Of a stretch of DNA of 64,000 bases, positions 45,271 to 53,498 are shown in pieces. Made by a program: the position numbers and the translations under genes. The notes under the pieces were generated by a model, which was given only the letters and a program-made list of their open reading frames with translations, searched no databases and was not told where the DNA came from. Location: contig CANNCW010000001.1 of assembly GCA_947503345.1 (NCBI GenBank), positions 1 to 64,000 on the forward strand, in the 5' to 3' direction. The number at the start of each line of letters is the position of its first letter. Positions within the stretch are counted from its first letter, which is position 1. Source of the stretch: an uncultured Kangiella sp. (GTDB lineage: Bacteria > Pseudomonadota > Gammaproteobacteria > Enterobacterales > Kangiellaceae).

Positions 45271-45365
45271 CTTAGATTCGGTAGTTCTGCCACCTTAAGC
45301 TTATTTGCCTTTAGGTCAGTAACTTTGCGTCACCAGCTTTCGCCGACTTTGCCGTTTCGTCTAAA
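45271..45365 (-). promoter_or_regulatory. c-di-GMP-I (GEMM) riboswitch aptamer
   Basis: Read on the minus strand, P1 is UUUAGA with UCUAAG. It is followed by GGCAAAG, a GAAA tetraloop hairpin (GUCGGC/GCUGGU), the invariant GACGCAAAG, ACCUAAA, and a second hairpin GGUGGCAGAACUACC followed by GAAU. These are the conserved blocks of GEMM-I in the right order and spacing. Downstream, UCUAAACU (45239-45246) can pair over 8 bp with AGUUUAGA (45360-45367), competing with P1. A separate hairpin can cover the Shine-Dalgarno. The direction of control cannot be read from sequence. Confidence 0.9.
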
Positions 45366-45377
45366 CTTGATGAAGTA

Positions 45378-45405
45378 ATATTAGCAAACCGCGACCAATT
45401 CGCAA
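45378..45405 (-). promoter_or_regulatory. Predicted promoter of the riboswitch transcript
   Basis: On the minus strand, -35 TTGCGA, 16-base spacer, -10 TAATAT (45383-45378). Transcription would begin near 45371, a few bases before the aptamer P1 strand. Confidence 0.55.
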
Positions 45406-45411
45406 AAGAAA

Positions 45412-45427
45412 TGTGACGCAACTCACA
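45412..45427. promoter_or_regulatory. CRP (cAMP receptor protein) site
   Basis: TGTGA-CGCAAC-TCACA, a perfect 5-bp inverted repeat with N6 that matches the CRP core, flanked by AAA and TC. Its centre is about 48 bp upstream of the predicted riboswitch start, close to but not exactly a class II position. Confidence 0.7.
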
Positions 45428-45599
45428 TCAGAATCCGGGAAGCGCCCTGGACCACCGGTAAAGCATTGATATTAAAGCTTTTATTTAATTAGGAGGATTT
45501 AGCTACAAATATTCTTGGGTACAAGCTTTTCAAACTAAATGGTCGAAAGATTGTAAAAACCGTCAATTATTGTCAGTATTTTTTACATACCTGGGGATG

Positions 45600-45700
45600 T
45601 AAGATAAAAAAACCCGCTTTAGGGAAGCGGGTTAAGTTCAACTCCAAAACCACCCTCTGACATGATGATAAGGAGAACAATGAACTAGATTATTGTCGTT
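45600..45700 (-). ncRNA. Candidate small RNA ending at an orphan terminator
   Basis: A strong minus-strand terminator (45611-45633) lies after the sodB terminator with no gene in between. The intervening 130 bases contain no ORF with a ribosome site, so a short transcript started between the two is the simplest reading. Promoter position is uncertain. Confidence 0.3.
45611..45633 (-). terminator. Orphan intrinsic terminator
   Basis: Perfect stem AACCCGCTT/AAGCGGGTT with a 5-base loop, followed on the minus strand by seven T. Confidence 0.88.
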
Positions 45701-45765
45701 TTCTAACCCAGAAACATCAAGATTCAATTGTAAAAGCTTTGTAAAACCCTAAATTTATTAGGCAT

Positions 45766-45796
45766 AAAAAAGCCCCGCGAATGCAGGGCTTTTTTT
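45766..45796 (-). terminator. sodB terminator
   Basis: Stem AAAAAAGCCC/GGGCTTTTTT with a 10-base loop, 10 bases after the sodB stop on the minus strand. Confidence 0.88.
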
Positions 45797-45806
45797 ATGG
45801 TATTAA

Positions 45807-46388
45807 TTACCCAAGGTTTGCTGAAGCAAATTCCCAGTTAACCAACTCCCAAAAATGATTTAAATATTCTGGGCGAGCATTACGGTAATCCACATAGTAA
45901 GCGTGCTCCCAAACATCAACTGTCAATAATGGAGTCATACCCGCTTCGGTTAATGGTGTTGCTGCATTACTAGTGTTAACGATTTCTAAGTCGCCAGCCG
46001 CATTTTTACATAACCAAGTCCAACCAGAACCAAAGTTACCAATAGCGCTAGCTGTGAACTTTTGTTTGAAGTCCGCAAAAGAACCGAAAGCGGCATTGAT
46101 AGCGTCGGCTAAAGCACCCGTTGGCTCACCACCGCCGTTCGGGCTTAATGAGTGCCAATAGAAAGTGTGATTCCAAACTTGTGCAGCATTGTTAAATACG
46201 CCACCTTCAGAAGTACGGATAATTTCTTCCAATGACATATCAGCCATATCCGTTCCTTCGATTAAGTTATTTAGATTTACCACGTAAGCATTGTGATGCT
46301 TGCCATAGTGAAAATTGATAGTTTCTTCTGAAATATGCGGTGCTAATGCATCACGCTCATAAGGCAATGCAGGTAATTCAAATGCCAT
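45807..46388 (-). CDS. sodB: Iron superoxide dismutase
   Basis: 193 residues, full length. Metal ligands: His in [13 protein letters not shown] near 27, His in [10 protein letters not shown] near 74, and Asp/His in [16 protein letters not shown] near 157-161. The GGAVFNNAAQ-type and GSGWTWL motifs favour the Fe form. Cytoplasmic defence against superoxide. Ribosome site TAGGAGCAAACTA. Confidence 0.97.
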   Translation of the reverse strand: MAFELPALPYERDALAPHISEETINFHYGKHHNAYVVNLNNLIEGTDMADMSLEEIIRTSEGGVFNNAAQVWNHTFYWHSLSPNGGGEPTGALADAINAAFGSFADFKQKFTASAIGNFGSGWTWLCKNAAGDLEIVNTSNAATPLTEAGMTPLLTVDVWEHAYYVDYRNARPEYLNHFWELVNWEFASANLG

Positions 46389-46562
46389 TAGTTTGCTCCT
46401 AATTTAATTATGACGCCAATCTTAAAAACGCATTCTAGCATGAAGCCTATTGCTTCCCAATAGTTTCGTAGTCTGACCATTGCAGATCTGTTAGCTATCC
46501 ACTGGCGATATAGCACCAAATCCCATATGATGTGTTCACAATTAATGGAAGTATAATTAAAA

Positions 46563-47162
46563 ATGAAAGCATTAGTTCTTACTTGCGCATTTATCAGCGG
46601 TTTTTGTATTATGACTGTTGAGCTCTTAGGCGGTAAAATATTATCGCCTTATTTTGGTGGTAGTGTTTATGTATGGGGCTCCATTATTACCATCTTCATG
46701 TTAGCCCTCTCTATTGGTTATTTATTAGGCGGGAAACTCTCTTTAAACCAGCCGTCCACTAAGAAATATGGCACTTTATTTATTGCCGCCGCCGTAACTA
46801 TACTACCTCTAATTTTTTGGCATGATGCTATTTCTGATTGGGTATTCGAAATAGTCGAAGATCCACGATATGGTTCTTTATTAGCCTCGGTCGTACTGTT
46901 TTTTATACCAACCATCATTCTAGGGATGATTGCGCCCTACTCAGTAAGATTATTAGTTTCTTCAGCAGAGTCCAGTGGCCAGACAGCCGGTTTTTTATAT
47001 TTCGTCTCAACACTAGGAAGTGCCTTAGGAACACTAGCGACTTCTTTTTACTTAGTCTTATGGTTTGAAATCGATCATGTACTGTACGGAGTGGTGTTCG
47101 CTTTAAGTCTAGCCGGTATTATTTCCTATTTCTTTCCAGCTAAAGTTTCACAGGAATCATAA
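46563..47162 (+). CDS. Membrane half of a split MFS/spermidine-synthase-like system
   Basis: 199 residues, about six membrane helices. The opening (CAFISGFCIMTVELLGGKILSPYFGGSVYVWGSIIT) is the signature of the N-terminal membrane domain usually fused to spermidine-synthase-like methyltransferase domains. Here it ends with its own stop, two bases before the next gene, which is in another frame with its own start. Function unknown; the pair may modify or move an amine or lipid at the membrane. Confidence 0.75.
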   Translation: MKALVLTCAFISGFCIMTVELLGGKILSPYFGGSVYVWGSIITIFMLALSIGYLLGGKLSLNQPSTKKYGTLFIAAAVTILPLIFWHDAISDWVFEIVEDPRYGSLLASVVLFFIPTIILGMIAPYSVRLLVSSAESSGQTAGFLYFVSTLGSALGTLATSFYLVLWFEIDHVLYGVVFALSLAGIISYFFPAKVSQES

Positions 47163-47164
47163 AG

Positions 47165-48076
47165 ATGAATATTAAAAATTTATTACTAGCTTTCCTCAGC
47201 TTTGCATTAGTTAGCTTTAGCTCACTAGCCATAAGTCAAAGTAAGATCATTGAAAAGAAACGCTCTCTTTACCAAAACGTTTATATCGTAGAAGAAGAAG
47301 GCATGCGCTGTATGCGATTCTTAAAAAAGCACAAGAATGATCTTAGCCAGTCTTGTATTTATTTAGACAGTCCGGAAAAGCTTGTTTTTACTTATTACAA
47401 ACAAGCTATGGGCGTAACCTACTTTGTTGATAATCCCAAAGACATTCTAATCGTGGGTTTAGGCGGTGGTATTTTGGCTAATGTTCTTGGCGAAGTTTAT
47501 CCAGACGCGCATATAACTTCAGTGGAAATTGACGATGTAGTTGCCGATATGGCGAAGAAATACTTTGCCTACGATGACTCAGTAGAAAATAAAGAAACCC
47601 ATGTAAAAGACGGCCGTGTTTTTGTTAAAAGAGCTTTAAAGAAAGGTCTTAAATACGATTTGATATTACTGGATGCTTTTAATAGTGATTATATTCCTGA
47701 GCATATGATGACTGAAGAATATTTAAAAGAAGTAAAGCAACTTGCTAGGCCCGAAGGAATAATCATGGCCAATACGTTTAGTAGTAGTAAGCTATTTGAT
47801 CATGAATCTGCAACTTATCAGAAAGTCTTCGGTGAGCTATATCAGATAACTTTTTATCAAGGTAAAACCAATCGCGTGATTATCGTAAAAAATGGAAAAT
47901 TACCTGAAGTAAAATCGCTACTCTCAAAAGCGAACGAAATGCGTAATGAATTAAACTATTATGGCGTAGACGCCTTTGGATTATTTGAAGCCATTAGTGA
48001 TGAAGTCAATTGGGATACGGAAGCCAAAGTTTTAACTGATCAATATTCGCCTGCAAATCTACTAAAAGGTAAATAG
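47165..48076 (+). CDS. Spermidine-synthase-like protein with N-terminal signal/anchor
   Basis: 303 residues. Hydrophobic leader 1-24, then a SAM-type Rossmann domain: ILIVGLGGGILANVLGE near 98, TSVEIDDVVADMA, KDGRVFVKRA, and YDLILLDAFNSDYIPEHM near 170. The canonical spermidine-synthase DSxDP is replaced by DAFNSD, so it may not make spermidine; a true speE is present at 53499. It is coupled to the preceding membrane gene. Confidence 0.78.
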   Translation: MNIKNLLLAFLSFALVSFSSLAISQSKIIEKKRSLYQNVYIVEEEGMRCMRFLKKHKNDLSQSCIYLDSPEKLVFTYYKQAMGVTYFVDNPKDILIVGLGGGILANVLGEVYPDAHITSVEIDDVVADMAKKYFAYDDSVENKETHVKDGRVFVKRALKKGLKYDLILLDAFNSDYIPEHMMTEEYLKEVKQLARPEGIIMANTFSSSKLFDHESATYQKVFGELYQITFYQGKTNRVIIVKNGKLPEVKSLLSKANEMRNELNYYGVDAFGLFEAISDEVNWDTEAKVLTDQYSPANLLKGK

Positions 48077-48086
48077 GTAAAACCAA

Positions 48087-48108
48087 GTAAGCTGTGAAAA
48101 CAGCTTAC
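48087..48108. terminator. Hairpin between convergent genes
   Basis: GTAAGCTGT/ACAGCTTAC with a GAAA loop. It covers the stop codon of the CNNM gene. T-run short (CTCTTT). Confidence 0.6.
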
Positions 48109-49172
48109 TCTTTATCCTGTAAATTTATTCCCTGAGCGCGAGCTTTCATTTCCCACTTTAACTTTGCCAAGCGTTGCATATCAGCCACACGATCGACTTC
48201 GTCCATAATTTCCACACCAAGCAATGTTTCCATAATATCTTCTAAGGTGATAACACCTTCAGTGGTTCCATACTCGTCTACCACTAATGCCATATGTTGC
48301 TTGCTTTGAATCATGTCATCTAACATTTCTGCCAGTTTTTTATTGCCAAAAACAGCAGGGATTTCACGTTTTATTTCTTTTAAAAGCATATCACTTTTTG
48401 CTTCACTTTGAGCTTTGTAAATATCATCCTTCATTACAAAACCGGTAATTTTGTCGATATCGTCATCAAATACTGGGAAACGAGAAAAAGGTTCTCTGAC
48501 CGCTAACTGGTAAGCACCAAAAATGTTAGAGTCCTCTGAAATAGCGGTAATCACAGTACGAGGGGTCATCACTTTTGACGCTGTGAGATTTTGAAATTGA
48601 AATAAATTTTTGATAATTCGAAGTTCGTAATCTTCTAAATCCCCTGACTCTTCACCCACATCGGCCATCGCCACAAATTCATCACGATTAAATAAAGGCA
48701 CTTCTTTGTCTTTAGCTATAAAGCGCGTGATCTTTTCAGAAATCCATATTAGTGGATAAAGCAGTTTGATAATCCAGTTAATAAATACCGCCACTGATGG
48801 CGCTAAGCGTTTCCAAAAGACAGCACCAATAGTCTTGGGGATAATCTCCGACAATAATAAAATAGCCAAAGTCATAGCGGCTGAGAAAACACCAATCCAA
48901 GCACTACCAAAAACCTGTGCCGCTTTAGCCCCAGACACAATAGCTCCCACCGTATGGGCAATGGTATTCAAAGTTAAAATCGCCGCCAGAGATTGATCGA
49001 TATTATCTACTCTCACCTTAAATAATAATTGAGCCTGCTTAGGATTATCCTGGCGACGATGTTCAATGTAACCAGGACTAATGCTCAACAACACCGCTTC
49101 GGCAATCGAGCAAATAAAAGAAACCCCAATGGAGAGAACAATAAAAACTATTAATAGGTAGATGTCGGTCAT
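48105..49172 (-). CDS. CNNM/CorC-family (HlyC-type) transporter protein
   Basis: 355 residues from the ATG at 49172; a TTG at 49217 would add 15 residues. The N-terminal CNNM (DUF21) domain has about four membrane segments (IVFIVLSIGVSFICSIAEAVLLSI, LNTIAHTVGAIVSG, LLLSEIIPKTIGAVFW), followed by two CBS domains (VMTPRTVITAISEDSN, MALVVDEYGTTEGVITLEDIMETLLG). The usual C-terminal CorC_HlyC domain is absent. Family members export Mg2+ or sodium; substrate not proven. Confidence 0.9.
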   Translation of the reverse strand: MTDIYLLIVFIVLSIGVSFICSIAEAVLLSISPGYIEHRRQDNPKQAQLLFKVRVDNIDQSLAAILTLNTIAHTVGAIVSGAKAAQVFGSAWIGVFSAAMTLAILLLSEIIPKTIGAVFWKRLAPSVAVFINWIIKLLYPLIWISEKITRFIAKDKEVPLFNRDEFVAMADVGEESGDLEDYELRIIKNLFQFQNLTASKVMTPRTVITAISEDSNIFGAYQLAVREPFSRFPVFDDDIDKITGFVMKDDIYKAQSEAKSDMLLKEIKREIPAVFGNKKLAEMLDDMIQSKQHMALVVDEYGTTEGVITLEDIMETLLGVEIMDEVDRVADMQRLAKLKWEMKARAQGINLQDKE

Positions 49173-49257
49173 AAAGTTAAGTTGAAACCAATATTGAGTG
49201 TGATAGATTAATATCACAATTAGTAAATATAATTATATTAAATCAAGGATCGCTTTT

Positions 49258-49560
49258 ATGGACAAGCTAGTTTGCCCAAAATGCAAAGAGCAATGCTTAG
49301 CGAAACCCAAAGTTTTTCTCCAAGCATTATTCCCAAGATATTTCAGCTGTCCGAACTGTTATTGTTCTTTTGATTTTAACCGTAGGCCAGACGATTACGC
49401 TATTGGTTTTGCTTTTCAAGAAGTTATTATTTGGGTACTTTCAATCTTGGCCTTATTACTTTTTGGTAATTTCTTAGCTATGATTGGCGTTTTTGTGTTG
49501 TTTAGTTTCCTTAAAGCTATATACATTTATCGGGGAGGCTTTATTGAAGATCCAGAGTGA
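49258..49560 (+). CDS. Zinc-ribbon membrane protein, unknown
   Basis: 100 residues. An N-terminal zinc ribbon (CPKC at 6-9, CPNC at about 32-35) is followed by two membrane helices (about 55-72 and 75-92). No family name is offered. Divergent from the CNNM gene. Confidence 0.6.
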   Translation: MDKLVCPKCKEQCLAKPKVFLQALFPRYFSCPNCYCSFDFNRRPDDYAIGFAFQEVIIWVLSILALLLFGNFLAMIGVFVLFSFLKAIYIYRGGFIEDPE

Positions 49561-49599
49561 CATGATTTTAAAAACTGGGATCTGGTGACCCTGTGCCAA

Positions 49600-49760
49600 A
49601 CCTCAAAAGATTCTGAAGCGAGTTCAGGATGACAACTTATGCAGGGTGGTATGGTCTTGACGCACCAAAAAGCAACAACTTGGAACTCCAAACTCAATTT
49701 GGAATCCACCCACCAACAATGCGATACTTATGGTGGATTCCAGCCTTCGTTGGAGTTTTA
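49600..49760. repeat. Palindromic intergenic repeat element with TTCG-type loop
   Basis: Nested inverted repeats: AACTCCA (49684-49690) with TGGAGTT (49751-49757), and TGGAATCCACC (49700-49710) with its near-perfect complement at 49731-49742. A TTCAG-type hairpin lies at 49608-49623. The GATTCCAGCCTTCGTTGG segment is shared in form with 25131 and 63098. It resembles dispersed repeats common in proteobacterial intergenic DNA. Confidence 0.6.
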
Positions 49761-49781
49761 ATATTAGAAGAACATTATTCC

Positions 49782-50054
49782 CTAAAACTTCTTGTTCTTC
49801 TCTTCCCACTCTTTCTGCTGTTGCTTAACTATCTTATAGGCTTGTATCAGCTGACGATGGAAAGGAACCATCATTCCAGCACCAATTACCATTAATACCC
49901 AAGGATAATATGGCCAACTGATGGCTTCTGATAACTGCCCTTTGCCGGTTTCATGAATACTGTATATCTCATAGGCTGAGAACATAATTAACACCATGCC
50001 TAAGATATTTAAAATCATTTTTACTGGTGAAATTTTTGGTTGTTCAAATGTCAT
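49782..50054 (-). CDS. Small membrane protein, unknown
   Basis: 90 residues from the ATG at 50054 (AAGAG upstream). Two membrane helices (about 13-32 and 50-68) and a basic, coiled-coil-like tail (KIVKQQQKEWEEKNKK). It starts 13 bases after the cysteine-synthase-type gene, in the same operon. No family recognised. Confidence 0.65.
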   Translation of the reverse strand: MTFEQPKISPVKMILNILGMVLIMFSAYEIYSIHETGKGQLSEAISWPYYPWVLMVIGAGMMVPFHRQLIQAYKIVKQQQKEWEEKNKKF

Positions 50055-50067
50055 ATTAATACTCTTA

Positions 50068-51036
50068 CTAATCAATAAAGCCTTGTTCTTTCATCCACTC
50101 ATCATTATACATTTTCGATAAATAACGATTACCCGTATCGCACACCAAAGTTACCACTCGCTTTGGTTCAGTTTGTTCTTGGCAATACTTCAAAGCTGCG
50201 GCCAAAAGTGTTCCTGTTGATGAACCACCCATAACGGCTTCTTTATGCATGAGATCACGACCAGCAGTTAAAGATTCCTTGTCGCTAACGTAATAAGCTT
50301 TGTCGAATAATTTCATTTCACAAATATCAGGAATAAAATCTTCACCAATTCCTTCAACTACCCAAGAGCCAGCTTCAATCATTTCCCCAGTTTCATGGTA
50401 GTGTGCCAAAATAGAGCCTTCTGGATCCGCCAATACCATTTCCATGTCCGGGTTTTGTTCTTTTAAATAATGCCCCAAACCAGTCACAGTTCCACCAGAG
50501 CCAACCCCAACTACCATGGCATCAATCTTGCCATCCATCTGTTGCCAAATTTCAGGCCCCGTGGTTTTGTAATGGGCAGCAAAATTCGCAGGGTTAGCAA
50601 ATTGATTAATATAATACCAACCGTTTTCATTAGCTAAACGCTGAGCCATATCTTGATAATATTCAGGATGACCTTTCATCACGTCTGAGCGAGTCCAAAT
50701 AACTTCCGCACCAAGAGCTTTCAAATTATAAGCTTTCTCCTTGCTCATCTTGTCAGGCAAAACAATTTTTAGCTTATAGCCTTTTTGGGCAGCGACCAGC
50801 GCCAAGCCCAAACCTGTATTACCAGCAGTAGCTTCAATCAAAGTATCACCTGCTTTAATATCGCCAGCCTTTTCCGCAGCATCAATCATGCTCACCGCAA
50901 TTCGGTCTTTAATCGAGCCGCCAGGGTTTTGCGATTCTAACTTGCCAAACAACTGACAAACGCCCGTATCTAACTGGCTAAATTCCATCATTGGCGTGTT
51001 ACCAATCATCTCTAATACATTGTGATATGTTTTCAT
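50068..51036 (-). CDS. Cysteine synthase / cystathionine beta-synthase family enzyme
   Basis: 322 residues, PLP fold type II. PLP Lys in NPGGSIKDRIAVSM near 43, phosphate loop VGSGGTVTGLGHYL near 175, substrate loop EATAGNTGLGLAL near 68. The C-terminal DTGNRYLSKMYNDEWMKEQG is more typical of cystathionine beta-synthase catalytic domains than of CysK/CysM, but no CBS regulatory domain is present. No transsulfuration gene is adjacent to decide. Confidence 0.88.
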   Translation of the reverse strand: MKTYHNVLEMIGNTPMMEFSQLDTGVCQLFGKLESQNPGGSIKDRIAVSMIDAAEKAGDIKAGDTLIEATAGNTGLGLALVAAQKGYKLKIVLPDKMSKEKAYNLKALGAEVIWTRSDVMKGHPEYYQDMAQRLANENGWYYINQFANPANFAAHYKTTGPEIWQQMDGKIDAMVVGVGSGGTVTGLGHYLKEQNPDMEMVLADPEGSILAHYHETGEMIEAGSWVVEGIGEDFIPDICEMKLFDKAYYVSDKESLTAGRDLMHKEAVMGGSSTGTLLAAALKYCQEQTEPKRVVTLVCDTGNRYLSKMYNDEWMKEQGFID

Positions 51037-51217
51037 AAAATACTATTGCAAGCCTAAAATTTAATGCTTCTTGGAAAGGTCGCTACTTTATCATAAAGCC
51101 ATATAAATTGATGCAAAAAGAACTGATCCAACCAGTTTTGGTGAAAGTGACTTATTTCGCCCCTTACCGCATACTAGGCGCACTTTTTTCAGTGCTAATT
51201 TCAAGTCAAAAATAACA

Positions 51218-53434
51218 ATGCTAGATCGTGCCAGCGTCATTGACGAAAACTTCCAAATCGCCTTAAAAACCTCTAAATTCCCTGAGCGGGTAAGTAATAT
51301 TGCTGCTAGTGTCACTCAGCTATCACCTAAAGAATTTGTTGAGCTTTTTGAATCACAAGTGATCAGCCGTCATCTCGACTTGCGCGCTCGTAAGTTAAAA
51401 GATCAGGGCATTGGTTTTTATACCATCGGCTCAAGTGGCCACGAAGGTAACGCGGTTATGGGCAAAGTGTTCCGCCATACTGATATGGCATTTTTGCACT
51501 ATCGTTCTGGCGCCTTAATGGTTCAGCGCTCACGTCACTTGCCAAATATCGATCCTATCCGAGATCAAATTTTGTCATTAGTGGCTGCCAAAGAAGATCC
51601 AATTTCTCAAGGTCGACATAAAGTATTTGGTAGCAAAGATTTATGGGTTCCACCGCAAACTTCTACCATTGCTTCGCACCTACCAAAAGCGATGGGCGCT
51701 GCTTGGGCATTAGGTCGAGCTGAACGCAGTGATTTTAAAGCTGATATTCCTAATGACAGCGTCATCTTCTGTAATTTTGGAGACGCCAGTTTTAACCATG
51801 CCACTTCACAAGCGGCTTTTAATACCGCTCAATACCTTGCGTATAAAGGTGAGCCGTTGCCACTAGTCTTTATATGTGAGGACAATGGCATTGGTATTTC
51901 AGTTTCCACTCCTGATAATTGGGTGGAAAACAACGTTAAAAACCGTCAATCCATCGAATATATTCAAGCCAATGGCTTACATCTTCCTGATGCCTATTTA
52001 GCAGCACAAGAAGCAGAAGAAATAGCGCGTATTGAACGTCGCCCAGTGTTTTTACATTTAAAAACGGTACGTTTAATGGGCCACGCCGGTAACGATACCG
52101 AATCGATGTACCATTCGATGGACAAAATCGAAAAAGATGAAGCGCAAGATCCTTTATTACACTCAGCCAGAATTTGTATTGAATCTGGCTACTTATCGGT
52201 TGGTGAAATTCTCGATTTGTACGAAAAAACTCGTGAAACAGTAGAAGCAACCGCGAATCAATGTATTGAATTACCAAAGTTATCTAACGCCGAAGAAGTT
52301 TGCGCCTCAGTAGCTCCTGAGTTACCCGTTAAAGAAAAACCGCCAATAGCCAAGATTACAAAACGCCAAGAACTATTTGATATTGGCCGTCAATTTAAAT
52401 TCTTGGATAAACCAAGAAGTATGGCACAGCTAATAAATTACTCGCTAACGGATTTAATGGAGCAGTACCAAAACATCATTATGTTTGGTGAAGACGTAGG
52501 TAAAAAAGGCGGCGTTTATAGTATTTCGACAAACTTACAAAAGCGTTTTGGCGAAGGCCGAGTGTTCGATACTTTGCTCGATGAAACCAGTATTTTAGGA
52601 ACCGCTATTGGCGCAGCTCATTTAGGTTATCTGCCGATGCCAGAAATTCAATTTTTGGCCTATACCCATAACGCTGAAGACCAAATTCGTGGCGAAGCGG
52701 CAACCCTTTCGTATTTCTCGAATAATCAATTTACCAATCCAATGGTGATCCGAATTGCAGGTCTTGCCTACCAAAAAGGTTTTGGCGGCCACTTCCACAA
52801 CGACAATAGCTTCGGTTTCTTACGGGAAATTCCAGGTATAGTGGTAGCTTGCCCATCCAATGGTTTAGATGCTGCAAAAATGATGCGTGAAGCGGTACGC
52901 CTTGCTGACGAACAAAAGCGCGTGGTGGTATTTTTAGAGCCTATCGCCCTGTATCATACTAAAGACTTACATGAAGCTGGTGATAACGGTTGGTTGTGTG
53001 AATATCCGCATCCAAGTGAAACTATCGACTTTGGTCAGTTTGGTTTAAAGCCAGCAAATAACAAATCGAAAGAAACCTTAATCATCACTTATGGTAACGG
53101 CAACTATTTATCACAACAGGCGCAAAAAACCTTAGCCGATAAACATAACACCTATGTGTCAGTAATGGACTTACGCTGGCTAGCACCATTAAATCATGAA
53201 GCCATAGCCAAACAAGCTGCCCAATATAAAAAGGTATTAATCGTAGACGAATGCCGTAAAACCGGTTCAGTTTCTGAAGAAATTATCACAGGTCTAGTTG
53301 AGCATATTGACACACCACCAAGAATCAAACGCATCACAGGCCATGATACCTTTATACCAATCGGTGTTTCTTGGGAGTTCGTATTACCGAGTAAAGACGA
53401 CATCGTAAATGCCGTCTTGGAAATGAAGAAATAA
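51218..53434 (+). CDS. Branched-chain 2-oxoacid dehydrogenase E1, fused alpha and beta
   Basis: 738 residues. Residues 1-370 are the alpha half (thiamine-diphosphate site GDASFNHATSQAAFNTAQYLA; phosphorylation-loop-like RLMGHAGNDTESMY). Residues about 385-738 are the beta half (MFGEDVGKKGGVYSIS, LDETSILGTAIGAAHLGYLPMPEIQF). Usually two genes, here one chain. Decarboxylates branched-chain 2-oxoacids for acyl-CoA formation. No E2 or E3 gene is adjacent. Confidence 0.92.
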   Translation: MLDRASVIDENFQIALKTSKFPERVSNIAASVTQLSPKEFVELFESQVISRHLDLRARKLKDQGIGFYTIGSSGHEGNAVMGKVFRHTDMAFLHYRSGALMVQRSRHLPNIDPIRDQILSLVAAKEDPISQGRHKVFGSKDLWVPPQTSTIASHLPKAMGAAWALGRAERSDFKADIPNDSVIFCNFGDASFNHATSQAAFNTAQYLAYKGEPLPLVFICEDNGIGISVSTPDNWVENNVKNRQSIEYIQANGLHLPDAYLAAQEAEEIARIERRPVFLHLKTVRLMGHAGNDTESMYHSMDKIEKDEAQDPLLHSARICIESGYLSVGEILDLYEKTRETVEATANQCIELPKLSNAEEVCASVAPELPVKEKPPIAKITKRQELFDIGRQFKFLDKPRSMAQLINYSLTDLMEQYQNIIMFGEDVGKKGGVYSISTNLQKRFGEGRVFDTLLDETSILGTAIGAAHLGYLPMPEIQFLAYTHNAEDQIRGEAATLSYFSNNQFTNPMVIRIAGLAYQKGFGGHFHNDNSFGFLREIPGIVVACPSNGLDAAKMMREAVRLADEQKRVVVFLEPIALYHTKDLHEAGDNGWLCEYPHPSETIDFGQFGLKPANNKSKETLIITYGNGNYLSQQAQKTLADKHNTYVSVMDLRWLAPLNHEAIAKQAAQYKKVLIVDECRKTGSVSEEIITGLVEHIDTPPRIKRITGHDTFIPIGVSWEFVLPSKDDIVNAVLEMKK

Positions 53435-53445
53435 ATATTCTATAA

Positions 53446-53481
53446 CCAATAAAACGCCCTCAATTGAGGGCGTTTTATTGG
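53446..53481. terminator. Perfect 36-base bidirectional terminator
   Basis: CCAATAAAACGCCCTCAA and its exact complement meet without a loop. It serves the convergent E1 and speE genes. Confidence 0.92.
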
Positions 53482-53498
53482 TTATTTTTATTAGGATA

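Larger units (their letters stand above)
45198..45806 (-). other. Regulatory-rich intergenic region
   Basis: 609 bases without a protein gene. From left to right on the plus strand it holds: a Shine-Dalgarno hairpin (45202-45206/45215-45219), an alternative pairing strand (45239-45246), the c-di-GMP aptamer (45271-45365), a predicted promoter (45378-45405), a CRP site (45412-45427), an A+T-rich stretch, an orphan terminator (45611-45633) and the sodB terminator (45766-45796). Confidence 0.7.

Noticed and set aside
45381..45470. Second, plus-strand c-di-GMP aptamer (GCAAACC ... GACGCAA)
   Set aside because: The GACGCAA is part of the CRP palindrome, and the GAAA hairpin and closing helices of GEMM are missing.
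46563..48076. Frameshift joining the two spermidine-synthase-like genes
   Set aside because: Each has a sensible start; the second has a ribosome site (AGGA) and its own signal segment, so two genes are the simpler reading.
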